In this document: piece after piece, positions 12,178 to 25,105 of the stretch
Layout: each line of letters starts with the position of its first letter
Numbering within the stretch: the first letter of the stretch is position 1
Source of the DNA: Aspidiotus rigidus
Taxonomy: Eukaryota > Arthropoda > Insecta > Hemiptera > Diaspididae
Length of the DNA stretch: 64,000 nt
Assembly: GCA_035079385.1 (NCBI GenBank)
Contig: JAVHKY010000026.1
Location: 310,001 to 374,000, forward strand
Direction of reading: 5' to 3'
Notes under the pieces: model-generated
Told to the model about the DNA's origin: nothing
Database searches by the model: none
What the model saw: the letters and a program-made list of their open reading frames with translations, nothing else
Program-made: the position numbers and the translations under genes

Positions 12178-12490
12178 TGACCGACTGCTCTATTGGGTTG
12201 ATTAATATTCGATTTGTAGTTCCCTGGTAATTTACTTTGGTCGACGTTAGATTGACCTCAAATCGACGTCGATCTGGACTGGATTTTAAGTCGCATTCTC
12301 AAAATTTCTTTATTGACGAGAATTTGACTACTCTGTTGGGTCGATTTTCAAGTCAATTTGTAGTTCTTAAACGTACTCTTGGCGCATTGATCGACCACAA
12401 ATCGACGTTCGTCTAGAGTCGATTTCGAAACGAATTCTTAAAATTTTCTATCGACATGAAATTGACTGCTCTGTTGGGTGCTCTAGTAAT

Positions 12491-15400
12491 GTTCGCTGCC
12501 TTTCATAATTAAAGTAAAATTTCATGTATGAGATACGGAATTTCGAAATTGATGTGCCCAAAGTTGTCATGCCCCGCTAGAACCACAATTTGCTGGAAGG
12601 ACGGCGGACGACCACCTTGCTCCCAAATTATCCTGCGAGGAAATTCCGAGCTTGCAGAGTTCTTAGTTTAATCCAGTATAGAATAAATAAGGCTGTTTGC
12701 AATGGCAATGGAGGAGGTAGAGAAGGGCCCCGAAAAAATTACAAGCATGAAGGCGTGACATCATCAGGGCCGGACATCAAAAAATCCCTGCAGACGAGGA
12801 AAGTGTGACGTCATCAAGGGGCGATTTTTTGGTCCACAGGAGGACTTGTAAAAATCAGAGAAGAATAATTACGATAGTTACATAGAGGAAGGACACTTTT
12901 AGAACTTTAAAAGAGCAGTAATTTATGGCAGATTAGAAATCGCGGAGATTGGAGGTTCCCCGCTGCTTCAGCAGAAGGTGCAATAGCCGCTAATTTTTGT
13001 GTATCTTTTTTTTCTGTTTATTATTCATTAGACTATATTTTCTTCATTATCAATTTTTTTGCATAATCTGCCTCAAAAGTCCCTATGAGGTATATCTATT
13101 TTCTCGTTTTCTTCTGCCATAAACAAGAACAGATTTCCATAGTGTTTCCTGGACTAGATTAACCACAATTTTGTGAACGTGACCGAAAAAGCCGATGACC
13201 GTGAGAAATGTATGACTATTTCGATCGAGCAGTGTTATCAATTTTTCATCAAGGAACAGAGGAGCTACGAAGATGATGACTTCATTATAATATTCTTGAG
13301 GATCATTTTTTTTTTTTTTTTTGTATACTAGTTTAGTCGTCTTATATGCTTGTTAAATTAGACCATGTTGAAAAAGGGGAAAAAAATATTTGTAAATAAT
13401 GTCTTTATTAAGTATCTAATTCAAATTCTAACATACTTATCACGAAGAGAAATTTCAACTTTCTTAGGTCTGTTACATGGTATTTGTAATGAATGTAAAT
13501 TATAAATATACTAACCAGGTGAGGCTTGAAAAAAAAAAAATCTAAAGACAAGTTTCGGAATCGAACATTTAATAGAGAACAAGTAGATAGGCTACAAGAA
13601 ACATTAGGTACACAGGTCAAGCCTAAATGACTTAATCGTTTCTATCTTTGATGATTTGAATAAATTAACCAAAATTATAGGTACGTATTAGAAGATGCCA
13701 CCGTGCTGTCAATTCAGTAACTAGAAACATCTTATTTGAAAAAATATTGAAGCCAGTCTGTACGTTTAATTGGTCATGTTATAAATTGGTTACAAGAAGC
13801 CATCGACGCCATGTCAAGGTTGAGCTTTTTTTTTTTTTTTTCTTCGAAAATTGTTTTCAACCACGCATTACTTGTTTCAAAATCACTGGAATCGAACATA
13901 AAATATCGAACGATAATTGCGTCGTTATCGTGATACAAAAAGCTGATCTTTAAATGCTCTGAATATGTTTGTTTGTGAGATAATATCATCAGCCGGAACA
14001 GTGCTTACTGGCCTCCTCTTTGTACAAACAATGTTGCTGTACCCACCAATCACTGATTAAACAATAGAAATTATCATATAAATGTATTCTTCGATGCGAG
14101 TTAATAGGCTGGCTTCAGCTACCTTAGAATACGCGTAAGTTAAATAAGAACTTCCATACGCGGAGTAAACTTGAAAAAAAAACATAAATTTAAATAATTA
14201 GAGCTACCCGTGCTCATGTAGTAAACCTTAATAAACTTCATAGGTGTAGGTACGTTATTTATACAGTTTTCCGAGGTAGTGTTGAAAGATTTCTGTATAA
14301 AAATGAGAGAAAGTAACGAATCTGCCTACACGAATTTATATTATGATGGTCCGAAGTCTGTATGACATCGTAATTTAGGGTTGCTACAAGTAGATGACGC
14401 CGTTTCCCAGCCGTCGAAGTCTCGTCACGTGGAGAAAAAGACCTCCTCCTCAACTACAAGATATCATAATCGCATGTCTGTAATGAGAAAAAAATACGTC
14501 AAAGGTTTCATTTTTATCGACTCATGTTTTTTAGTTAATTTAATTACTAAGTATACCTGCTAGTCGAAGAATTCTCTGAACTGTTCGACGTATGGAGAGG
14601 AAAAAAAAAAGAAGGTAGAAAAATTTAATAAAGCGTTTCCGAATATAGTCCCATTATGCAACCAACATCACGAGAGAAAGATTTACCGTCACTATTAGGT
14701 TAATTAAATCAGACATGATTTCCGTGGAAATGTTCGCCACTGCTATTCAACAGGGCAGCATCTTATAAAGTGAGTAATTAAATTCTCGTAATTTTCTGTG
14801 AGAGTAGATTAAGAGCGAGGTTGGTTTTTACAATATTTTTTCAGCAATTTATATTCACGATAATAAACGAATTTTTCGTTTATAATTCTATTACCGCACA
14901 CTAATTTTTTCTCCCCCGTTTTCGAATACTAGTTTATTTAGCTCGGGTTAAACAAATTCTGAAGCCAAACATTTTAATGCCTGCTGTGATTCCAAATTTT
15001 TGCCCTCGGAGCATGGATTAATATAAGCATTATAAACATATAATAGTAGATCCTAGGATAACAACACGAGGTTGGCGGAATGGGATTAAACTCAACGAAC
15101 GAATTTTAAGATAATTTACGACTTTTCGTTCGGCAACAAAGTTCTGGAATGACGCGCATTTTTCATTCAAAAATGTCTAAAAAGGTTGCTGAAGATTAAT
15201 GATGAATTTATATTATCTTGGTAAAAAATTTCAGAATTTTTCCAAGGCCTCTTCCCTTTTATGTATGTAGCTCCGAGGGAGAAATTCCTCTGAATCCTTA
15301 CAGTAAATCAGAGGATTACTGTGACCCAACTAAGAAGCACCTGTCGCCCTCGGAACTACAATTCCTCATACACATATCCATGGCCGTGACATAGCTCAAA

Positions 15401-16171
15401 GTTCTAAATTTTTTGGAATCCTCTGAGTATGATAAGTAAATCGATGGTCGAAATTTTTAAGTCATAGTCTTTCCACTTCCTCTCCTCCCAATATACTATA
15501 GTTCAAGAGTCGAAATTTCTCGAAGTTGTTGTAGTGGATTATTTCTCAAAAGCCCCCATACTGTTGAAAGAATGACGGATTCCCATAAAACAGTCTCCCT
15601 GTTGATAAAATTTGAAGTTCTACCTTCCAGAAGGCGATAGAAAAACTTTTGCTTTAGGAAAGGATTCAGGAGACAGGACAAATTTGATCTTGAGGTAAGA
15701 ACACGTATAAACTTTAGAACGTCATTTAATCAGAAGAATTAGTAGGAAAAAAGAGTGATAGAGTTGATCAACTTCTCCGCTGAAAACGACACTATCGGTC
15801 TTATTAGGTTGGTTTATGGAGCTCCATAATTCACATTTCTTTACAGAGCAAATGTCAAAGTTGAATTTTTGGTGGAAATAATCTTAATAAGCTATATAAT
15901 TCCCCTCTTTTTAATCGCTATGAACGATATCACTAAGTGTATCAACTTCCCTCCTTACCCAACGTCTCTTTGCCGACAATTTGTAGCATCTTTTCATCAG
16001 CCACAAAGTTGCAAAGAGCTAAGAGGCTCCTGCAGAAAAATCCTGAAAAATCCTGATCGAATTTCTTGATAGGCCTCTGCGCGGGGCCTGAGCACAAAAC
16101 TTCTCAGACCCATCACATCAGTAACTCGAAGCAAAATCCATAAATTCTATCAAGATCCTCAAATACCTAGC
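12491..16171. other. AT-rich non-coding DNA
   Basis: Seen here: a GTGACATCATCAGGG / GTGACGTCATCAAGG pair near 12,755 and 12,805, T-runs near 13,306 and 13,827, and small inverted repeats. ORFs over homopolymer runs near 13,408-13,989 show no protein features. No gene is supported. Confidence 0.45.
15263..15375. repeat. Short inverted-repeat element, about 110 bp
   Basis: TATGTATGTAGCTCCGAGGG at the left faces CCCTCGGAACTACAATTCC and ATACACAT at the right. The ends are imperfect inverted repeats around a small internal CCTCTGAATC / TCAGAGGATT pairing. It may be a tiny MITE or just a hairpin. No target-site duplication is evident. Confidence 0.35.
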
Positions 16172-16321
16172 TCATCCTCAATAGTAGTGCTGATAGACTG
16201 GACAGTGATAGTGATAGGTTAGATAGTAGTGCTGCTAAATTAAATAAAAGTGCTGGTTGATTAGATTAGATAGTGGTGTTGATAGATTAGATGGTAGTGC
16301 TGGTAGATAAGATGATACGGA

Positions 16322-16525
16322 AGGGGTGCCGTGATCCGATTTCACCGCCCCCCCCCCCCCCAAAAAAAAAAAAAAAAAATTTAATAAACAAAAAAGAAAA
16401 AGAAGAAGAAGAAGAAGAAGAAGAAGAAGCCCCCTCCCTATAATGTTACAAGAACAAAAGAAAAAACCGCCCCCAGAATTTCCTACAAAGAATTGTCTTC
16501 AAAAAAATGGCTTCACAGCACCCCT
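16322..16525. mobile_element. About 204-bp MITE with AGGGGTGCCGTGA termini
   Basis: The minisatellite is interrupted by DNA starting AGGGGTGCCGTGA (16,322-16,334) and ending TCACAGCACCCCT (16,513-16,525), an inverted repeat with one mismatch. The interior is a C-run, an A-run and a GAA tract. The termini resemble the (C)AGGGGTG ends of hAT-type elements, but no 8-bp target-site duplication is visible, so the superfamily is only a guess. Confidence 0.55.
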
Positions 16526-18094
16526 GCTATAATAGTGTTGGTACATGGCATAGTAGTGCAGATAGATTACAATGAGATGATGGTATTTGTAGACTGGATG
16601 AGATAATAGTGTTTGTAGATAAAATTATCATATTGGTAGACTAGATGGTAGTGCTGCTGAATTAGATAGTAGTACTAGTGGATTGGATGAGATAGGGGTG
16701 TTGGTAGATTAGATAATAGTACTGGTTGATTATATAGTAGTATTGGTTGATTAGATGGTAGTGCTAGTTGATTAGATAATAGTGTTAATCCATGAGATAA
16801 GTGTGTATAGATTAGCTTATAGTGTTGTTATACTAGATGAGATTGTAATTCTGGTAGATTGAATAGTAATGTTGGTAGACGAGGTAGTAGTGAAGATAGA
16901 TTAGATAATTGTGTTGGAAGACAAGATGAGATACTAGTGATGGTAGATTAGATAGTAATGTTAGTATTTCAGATAGATTAGCTGATAGTGTTAGTAGACT
17001 AGTAGATTAGATAATAGTCTTGGTCAATTAGATAGTAATGCTGATAGATTACATAGTAATGTTGGCAGACAAGATAGTATCGCAGTTAGATTAGCTGATA
17101 GTGCTGGTAGACTAGATGGTAGTGGTAATAGATTAGTTGGTAGTATTTATGGTCAGTTAGATTGTAATGCTGGTAGATTACATAGTAATGTTGGTAGATG
17201 AGATAGTAATGTAGATAGATTGAATAATAGTTTTGTTAGACTAGATGAGATGGGTAAATTGGATAGTAGTATTGGTGTATGTGATGGTATTGCAGATAGA
17301 TTAGATTGAATATATTTGTAGACTGGATGAGATAGTAGTGTTGGTAGATGAGATGGCAGTATTGGTGGATTAGATGGTAGTGTTGGTCAATTGGATAGTA
17401 ATGCTGATAGATTAGATTGTAATGTTGGTAGATAAGATAGTATTGCAGATAGATCAGCTGATAGTGTTGGTAGACTAGATAGTAATGCTGATAGATTAGA
17501 TTGTAATGTTGGTAGATAAGATAGTATTGCAGATAGATCAGCTGATAGTGTTGGTGGACTAGATGGTAGTGCTGGTAGATTAGATGGTAGTGTTGGTCAA
17601 TCAGATAGTAATGTTGGTATATTAGATGGTAGTGTTGGTCAATCAGATAGTAATATTGGTAGATTAGATAGTAATGTTGGTAGATGAGATAGTATTGCAG
17701 ATAGATTAGCTGTGTTGGTAGACTAGATGGTAGTACTGATAGATTAGATGATAGTGTTGGTCAATTAGATACTAATGCTGGTAGATTAGATAGTAATGCT
17801 GGTAGATGAGATAGTAATGTAGATAGATTAAATCATAGTTTTGTTAGACTAAATGAGATGATAGTGCTGGTAAATTGGATAGTAGTATTGGTGTATGAGA
17901 TGGTATTGCAGATAGATTAGATTGGATGTATTGGTAGACTGGGTGAGATAGTAGTGTTGGTAGATTAGATGGCAGTATTGGTAGATTAGATAGTAATGTT
18001 GGTAGATGAGATAGTACTGCAGATGGATTAGATGAGATATTGGTGTTGGCAGATTAGACAGTAGTGCTGCTAGATTAGATAGTGGTTCTGGTAG

Positions 18095-18293
18095 TTGAAA
18101 AGAGAGAATACTCAAACAAATATCAAGATACAAGAAACCGCAAAGTGTCACAAAACAGCCTTGAAGCGCTTTTGGTTAAACAACTGTCGTCAATGCATAA
18201 AAGACAGATAGCAAAAGCATTTGGTGGTTGTTTTATGGTACCTTGTGCTTCCAGTATCTTGGTATTTATTTGCGTGTTCTCCCTTTTAATTAT
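18095..18293. mobile_element. About 200-bp MITE with 35-40-bp imperfect inverted termini
   Basis: A second non-repeat segment in the minisatellite has inverted ends: AAAGAGAGAATACTC and ATATCAAGATAC at the left face GTATCTTGGTATTT and GTGTTCTCCCTTTT at the right. An open frame crossing it (18,082-18,312) has no recognisable motif. The array resumes only at about 18,340. Confidence 0.5.
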
Positions 18294-18600
18294 ATACAAT
18301 TGTAACCTGTAAAAACAAATTGATTCAATAGATCTTGTTAGATTAGATGAGTCCGTGGTGTTGGTACATCAGATGATAGTATTGGACATGAGATAGTAGT
18401 GCAAATAGATTACAATTAAATGGTATTATTGGTGGAATAGACGAAGTAGTATTGTTGGTAGATTTGATGGTAGTGCTGTTATAAATTGGACAGTAGTGCT
18501 GGTCGATTAAATGAGTTGGTGATATTGGTAGATTAGATGGTAGTCTTGATAGATTGGGTTGACCAGGTGATTTAGTAGTGCTGGTAGACTGGTAGCCATA

Positions 18601-21600
18601 ATTTTTACCCTAGTGTAAATCCAGTTTAGGTACTGTATTTTTCAGCCTAATATAAGTTTGCTGTACTGAATTTATCACTTGGTAAATCTTTGAAATTTTT
18701 TTGTAGTCAAAAATCTTGCCTCTAAACGTACCCGCGAGATTTGAAAATTGCTTTCAGAAAGATTTTTGTGTAAGAACTTTTTTCGTGATTTTCAGAAGTC
18801 TTAGTTACTTAAAATTGGTTTACACTGGAAATTTTACTAGGAGGAAGTCGTTACTATGAATCAGAAAAATAATTTCAGTACGCCGCTCCTTTATATTTTT
18901 CGATATCGTACCAAAAAGCGTTTCTATTGCGATTCCGTTTTTTTTTTTTTTTTTTTTTTTTTTCTCTTGTAAAAATAGAAAAATGTGATCGAAAATGGAC
19001 GCGATTATTGCTTTTTGAGAAATACGAGGCAGCATGAGTGCGAAGACCATCGTTGGATAGAACATCCGAGATGAAATCCAGTTTATAGAATTGAATATAG
19101 CATTGGGTCAGGAAACGTACCACGAATGTTTTTTGACGGTATATCCCGGATACTGGCTTTTTTTATTCTTACAATCGTATAGTTGCACCGCATACCAACC
19201 GTAGACCGCGAATCGTAAAATAAATTTCGAGAAAGAATAATTTTCAGTCGATTTTTCGTATATGTTTGAAATGAAATAACGTTATCTTCAAGTAAAAAAA
19301 TAACGTTATTTAGCTTTTTCTTTTTTACATCGTCGTGTCGTAAATTAATTCGAAACTTTGTGGAAGGGAATAAAAGCATGAGGTTTAATTTACTAATGTG
19401 AGAGTAAAACGTCATTCTATTTGTAAGGTCTTGATTTTCGACGCGAGCTTTTATATCGTATATAATGCCAAACCTTAGTAGGTCTGCTACAAATTTTCGA
19501 GAATTCTCTCACCAACAATAAAAAATAACCCTGCCTCCGTCTTTGAGGTGTAGATGCTCAAACCCTTTCCTCGTTAATAGCGTATCGTTTTCCCATTTCT
19601 TTTTTTTTTTTTTTCACAATATTCTTTCCTCTATCAAAATGTCAGCAAAGCACGATCGTTATTTTTGGAACATTAAAGTTCATATAAAAATTCTATTCCT
19701 GTCATAGTCACGAGTTTCATACACGCTGACGCAGGAGATGAAAATTTTACGAAGTTATTGAAAATAGAAAAAATAGTTTATTAAGTAGAGGTTATTCTAG
19801 TTTTCCATTGAGAATCTTCTTCTCGTATATCGATCACCAATTAGGGCACAGCCGCTTCTGATTCCGAATGATGGAGGCGGGATGTACGTTTCGTTTGGAG
19901 GTGGCTTTTATTACCTTCCTTATACCAGGATTTATCTCAGTTTTACGATACACTTGAGAAAAGATAGGAACGGGAAATCACGTAAAAATTTAGGAAATAA
20001 AGTACCATCGTGTTGACACCGTAAACAAGATACACCGAATAATATGCTGACGACCATTTCGAGCGATTTACTGAAATCTGGCCTAGATTTTGAAATCAAT
20101 TGAGTTTTCACAAGCTTTAAAGGTTATCAGCTCGAGTTATGCATCTACTTGTGCAGAGTTTATGAAAACTGAGGCGGGAAATAGTATTAAAAATTCTCCC
20201 CAGGTAGGAGGTGGATTGACCAAACTTCTACTTTTTGCAGTACGGGATTTATCTGATGTTCCTCTTTTGAACTTGAACGTCTTAAACATAAGATCAGTGT
20301 GAAAGCAATACTCCATGAAATTGGTGTATTTTAATAGGGTCAACACGATCGGTTTCTCTCTCTGTCTCTCCCTCTCTCCCTACGTTCATATGCTTTTGTT
20401 TTCAACATTTCTAGTGAAAGATAACGTGATTTTTGTAAATAATTTCGTGGTCTAATTTAATTCCCATTATGGAGTCCCCTAATTAGGTCAAGCTCAAAAT
20501 CTGACATAGCGGCTTACGCAACACACACACACACACACACCCCAAAGTCTTAACGACAAATTGTTTTACAGTCATCTAAAGAAAATTCATCGTGACTTGA
20601 TAATACTCGTAGTATGAGCATTGAGACACCAAAACCAATCATGATATTCTGAAAGTAAGCCTATGCCATAATTTTTGTTCACGTTATCCTTCTCAGGTAT
20701 GCAACTATACGAGCCTATCAATTCCTCAGGCTCTTGAAGCTTGTTGACTAGAGAATCTTTTGAGCGACTGACTTTACTGGGATTAGCTTTATCAAAGAAA
20801 AAACCGTGGCTATAGTTGACGTACTTTATATCGATTGTGAGGGAGAGTTCAAGTTTTTTCATACTACGCCCGGAGAACTTTATTTCTGAACCCTATTAGA
20901 CAGCTTAGGTCTCTCGGGTCAAACTTCATCAGATATTTGACCCTCGAAGGAGACATTTCAACATCCCTCTATTTGTGCGTTTCTTGTATAACTTAGAAGT
21001 TTTTCAACACTTCTTCCTAGGAGGTCTGGTCACCAGTTTTGAAAACTTCGAACGGATTTAATTGACAAAAAATGCGTGACTTTGCGTCTGCCTTCGACTA
21101 TAAAGACGAACAAACTACCAGTTTCTAGGTAACAAGATTTAGTTTAGATGAGAACGCCTTGCACCATTTTCTAATTAAAACTTGTAACTTTGTGGTACCT
21201 GTGCAGTGTGTACTTCGCGGATATACGCGTCGAGTCTCGTATATCTTGGAAACACCTGCTGTTATCGAAAACTGAAAAGCAACGAGAGCACATACGAGAC
21301 ATCGTCGTTTCTCCACCAAAACTAACTCGCTCTTATTCTATACGCTGGTGAGCTGTATACTCGAACGACAATAATAACTTCTAAGGACTCACATAATTCA
21401 TAACAACGACGAAGGCGACAGGGACGACATTTTTGATTTTGTATATTATTATATTTTTGTATGGACGACGACGACGAGGGCCAAACAAGACAAATAAAAA
21501 AGAAGGTACAAATTAACGCTCGTTAAAGAAAATCCTTATGAAACGAACATTTAATGAATAGCCTATATACTCGTATATATGTTTAGCTGATTTAAGTTCT

Positions 21601-22879
21601 TCTGTTCGCTTTACCAGGTGTTTGAAAAGAGTTCGAGAGTGACGACGACGAAGATGAAGAAGATGAAATGAAAAAGTCGAAGCGCGGGAGCGAGAGAGCG
21701 AGGAAACAAGCAGGCCAAAGCCAGCCATATACCTTAGGTCTAGTCGTTCAAACCGGGTTTCTGTACTTGAAAAGTAATTATGTTGTGTGTGTTGCCGCGT
21801 TTAGTCGACATGAATAGTTTGACGTTAGTGGTTCTTAAGTAATGAACAACGAACAAAAACAGTTAGTAAACTTTAGGCACGTTTTTTCGTACCTATGGGT
21901 TATGGCCTACTACAAACTCCTACCTCTTAAGATGTGCGTGCGCGCTGCGTGTAAAGCTTCGCATCTCGATATGATAGTCGTGATTAGCGCTAAAACGATC
22001 CAGCGTGGTAAGAATGCGGCAGGTAGCATATTAGGAGCAATGATCTAGTGGACGTAAATTACTACTCGACAGTGTCACAACCACAACAACTCCGATCAAC
22101 CAACCGTTTTCAGTGTCATCGAGATCCTTCGTGGTCGGTGAGTGCCATTTGATCGAGAGGAAACTCGACGAGATTACGAATACGAAATTTTGTTCATCGC
22201 GTCGAAATAGGCTATTCGTGCTGAAGAAAATTGTTACGAGTTTACAATGCAACGTGGTCGTATATACTATACGATGGTGAAGTATTATGAGAATGGAATG
22301 TAACAGAAATTTTTAAAATCAACACGTAGTTTCGTTTTGCTGACTCACCAAGTTAAATCAGTAGGCGAGAGCCAGCGTCGTACTTGTACAAAGGCCATCA
22401 GATTAGAGAAGATAATCCTCTGTGGATGCTCGTAGCCAGAAGCTATTCGTATTCGCTATCTAAATCATATTCGTAGATGTGATCGTCGCGCGAGATACAT
22501 TGATGTTGGCCAAGTAATAATATTGCGGCGAGGAACGCCTTGAACTGTGTCCTCTATTATACGAAGTCAATGCGTTTTTGTAACACGAGTGTGATTTACG
22601 ATAAAGGCGGACGAGCGGAAGACTCGAAGCTGAGTAGTGTGCACTGTGCACTCGTGTATCTACGGTAAATTTGAAGAAAGTACAGAATAGGTGGTGAATT
22701 TTTCATTCCTAAATTTAAGTTGGAGGAGGGAACTTGCAGGCTCGTTTTTGCTATTGCATAGAATCAGGCTTGGAAATGAAGACAACCCTGAATGACCAAC
22801 TTTGCTGAGACAAAGCTAGTATGTCAAAAGTAACAAAATTTGTTTTATGAATAACTTTTAGTGTACCCTCGTTCACCAT
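18601..22879. other. Non-coding DNA with simple repeats
   Basis: The stretch holds an uninterrupted T-run of about 24 bases (18,940-18,963) and an (AC)10 run at 20,521-20,540. A CG-containing, less AT-rich tract lies at about 21,350-22,660 (GACGACGACGAGGG-type trinucleotide purine tracts). That tract could hold a regulatory region or untranslated exon, but no start, frame or splice pair could be defended. Confidence 0.4.
20521..20540. repeat. (AC)10 microsatellite
   Basis: Ten uninterrupted AC dinucleotides. Confidence 0.95.
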
Positions 22880-23992
22880 GTGGTCGATTTGAAGAATGAT
22901 CTCCTTCCAGAGCGCGCCTGTAACCAATGTTGAACCATAAGTGCATTTCCATCAAGCAGTCGCCGCCTGGCCTCCATATTGGAGTGGATGCGAGTTGCTT
23001 CTGCATTAATATTCTTTCCGTCGACACCGTTATCAACCACTTTGGGTATAACGTTAGTGTTGGAAGAACTTCCTCGGCAAAACCTTCTCCTCATTGCAGT
23101 ACCTCCAGACACACAAATTAACACATACACACATTAGACACAACATAGAGCTAAATTAATGTCGGAATCTCTTCTTCTTCCGTCTTCATATCCCCATGCT
23201 TGGTCTCTCCTGTATGTGAATGGTACCCAGATTTTAAAAAGGCTGTAGCGTGGCTCTGCATTTGTCTATTCCATTCTGTTTCCATCTTCTTCTTCATCAT
23301 TGTGGCTGCAAATGCAGACGCTGGTTCTATGCTTCTTTGGAACTTAGCATAGCAGCCCTTCACCGACGCTTCAGTCTCTTGCAGTGACCTCCTAAGCTTA
23401 CTCTGCCAACATCTCCATGCCTCACACCCAAATAAGGCGTGCTAGGGTCCATCATTCCACCCTTGATCTCAACTTTTCGTACCAGCGTCAGGTGAAAGTT
23501 TATGTGACCGTGGCTGCAGTTCATCCACTCATTAAGGTCGCATATTAGCATACGTGTAGTTCGTTTCCCTAATTCACTCTGAACAATTCCTGCTTTCCAT
23601 TTCTTAAGCGAGGAGTGACGCGTAAAGCCTCTTGATCAGCCGTCATCCTGTTCTTCGCTTTTATCACCCCCGCTCTCTCCTCAGGAAGGAGCTCGACTGG
23701 TGGTGAACGTTCTGCTGCCATTAGGAAAGGGTGCTTGAAGCTCAACTACCAGATCCCCAGATATTTGATACGATCATCTTCTTGATCGTGATTTCTACGC
23801 CTTGCAGGTGAAAGGTAGGTGGACTGAATTCCCAACGGGTCGTAAATCATATGGGATCCATCTTTCCTACTGCGAGTTTTAGTCTGTCCGACTCGATTAA
23901 TCGTGTTACCGCCTCTAGAGCTTGTTTTAGCCTGCTTTCCACCCCTACAGTCGTTTTGGCAGTGCATACAGCCGCATAGCAGAAAGATAGAT
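22880..23992 (-). pseudogene. R1-like non-LTR retrotransposon copy D, 3' half
   Basis: On the minus strand the copy begins after the YVDD region, with sequence matching copy B's LVVCTAETTVTVESRV segment (CTGCTATGCGGCTGTATGCA). Pieces in different frames continue it: IKYLGIW, DLNEWMNCSHGHINFHLT and SAFAATMMKKKMETEWNRQM match the corresponding parts of copies B and C. It ends with the shared 3' untranslated region (GGTTGATAACGGTGTCGACG; ATGCAGAAGCAACTCGCATC). Multiple frameshifts make it non-functional. The 5' continuation appears to be at 26,082-26,660, on the other side of a 2.1-kb interruption. Confidence 0.8.
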
Positions 23993-24109
23993 TTTCTGGC
24001 AGTGCCAATAAATGTTTCATGTCTACTAGTACAGGACCTCATTTATATTTTAAGGGCCCGCCTGGTTTGGGATGAAATCATGACTTTAGCTTATGAATTT
24101 TTTTCATGG

Positions 24110-25105
24110 TAAAATAAAAAATTACTATTAAAATTAAAATATCTGCTAATCGATTAAATAATTTTTTTTTTTTAACGATTTATTTTTATGGTACAATCAA
24201 TCCCAATATTATAAGTACATGTTTGATTATTTACTTTACGTTATTAAAGTGATATGCTTCATTAAGCATACCCTTTTTATGTTCATTTAAGTGAGATCAA
24301 GTACGTGAGTGCAATAACTAAAATCCTTATTTTTATAATAATATAATTATTGTAATAAATAATAAATAAAAAATATATAATACTAATAAATCTCATCAAA
24401 AAATTATTATCATAAAATTTAATCTAGAAATTAATATAATTATAATAAATAATTAAAATCCTAATTATTAAAACTATAATTATAAATAATAGATTAAATT
24501 TATAAAAATGAAATAATATTCTATTAAAATATAAATAATTAAATATTAATAAATTTAAATTGATAACTAATTTAATTTTAATTATTAAAATTATTATAAC
24601 AAGAAAAACAATTATAAAAATTTAATTAAATATTAATGATTTTGTACATCATTTATTAATTATTAATTATACAAATAAACTTGTTAATTATTTTATTTAT
24701 CATTATAATAAACTTTTTCAAATTAATAATTATTTCTTTAAGTATAATAATAATTATTATTATTATAACAATAATTTTAATAATATTCAAATTCCAAGAA
24801 TAATTTTTATTATTACAGTTTAATAATGAATTATTCATTTTATATTAAAATAAAGAAAATTGAATAATTTTATTTACTTATTAGAAATAATAATTTTTAT
24901 TAATTTCATATTTAAATACAAAAATTTTGTTATATAATATTAAAAAAAACTTTTCTTCAAAAATTTTTTTTTTTAATTAATCATTATATTAATTTTAGTA
25001 TTAATATTAATTTACATCTTGAATATAAATTTTAATTCAACAATTGAATTTAAAAAATTTTATGAAAATATTTTTAATTAAAACATTCTACAAACTTAAA
25101 TATTA
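24110..25105. repeat. 1-kb AT island
   Basis: For about 1,000 bp the sequence is almost entirely A and T, with sharp borders against ordinary flanks. Runs of ATTAATTATTAT-type words predominate on both strands. ORFs inside are lysine/asparagine/isoleucine-rich translations with no motif. It is not recognisable as a mitochondrial fragment: no tRNA, rRNA or cox-like frame could be seen. Confidence 0.7.

Larger units (their letters stand above)
8868..12490 (+). repeat. TCGA-rich degenerate satellite, array 1
   Basis: The array is built from variants of a segment containing AATCGACGTCGATCTGGAGT, then GAGTCGACTTCTCCAAATTT, ATCGACCTGAAATCGACTGC and TCTGTTGGGTCGATT, then GTAGTTCTCTGGTAATTT. Spacing between successive GACTGCTCTGTTGGG-type anchors alternates between about 55 bp and about 133 bp (anchors near 9,950, 10,005, 10,144, 10,273, 10,332, 10,465, 10,600, 10,655, 10,788 and 10,920). 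That gives blocks of about 320-327 bp. Copies near 9,945-10,300 and 10,600-10,945 share private variants (TTCGAACGATTTCAAA; GTGTACGCC), implying a longer period of about 650 bp. Two foreign segments interrupt it. No coding potential is evident. Confidence 0.85.
16172..18600 (+). repeat. GATAGTAGTGTTGGTAGATTA minisatellite with higher-order structure
   Basis: Hundreds of bases consist of variants of an approximately 21-24-bp unit, GATAGTAGTGTTGGTAGATTA. An 85-bp block is duplicated back to back with at most one or two changes at about 17,394-17,478 and 17,479-17,563. A longer block (for example TAAATTGGATAGTAGTATTG at 17,255 and at 17,871) recurs after about 616 bp with shared private variants. 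Non-repeat segments at 16,322-16,525 and about 18,095-18,335 interrupt the array. A minus-strand open frame of 100 codons at 17,849-18,151 is mostly the translated repeat. Confidence 0.88.

Noticed and set aside
16314..16533. An 8-bp hAT-type duplication around the AGGGGTG-ended MITE
   Set aside because: GATACGGA at the left and GCTATAAT at the right do not match.
17849..18151. Minus-strand 100-codon frame rich in Tyr, Ile and Leu
   Set aside because: It is the translated minisatellite unit plus the start of a MITE.
16172..18600. CRISPR-like array
   Set aside because: Units are degenerate and contiguous with no unique spacers, and the DNA is eukaryotic.
24110..25105. Possible mitochondrial insertion because of extreme A/T content
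   Set aside because: No tRNA cloverleaf, rRNA or mitochondrial protein frame could be recognised; a search against an insect mitogenome would settle it.
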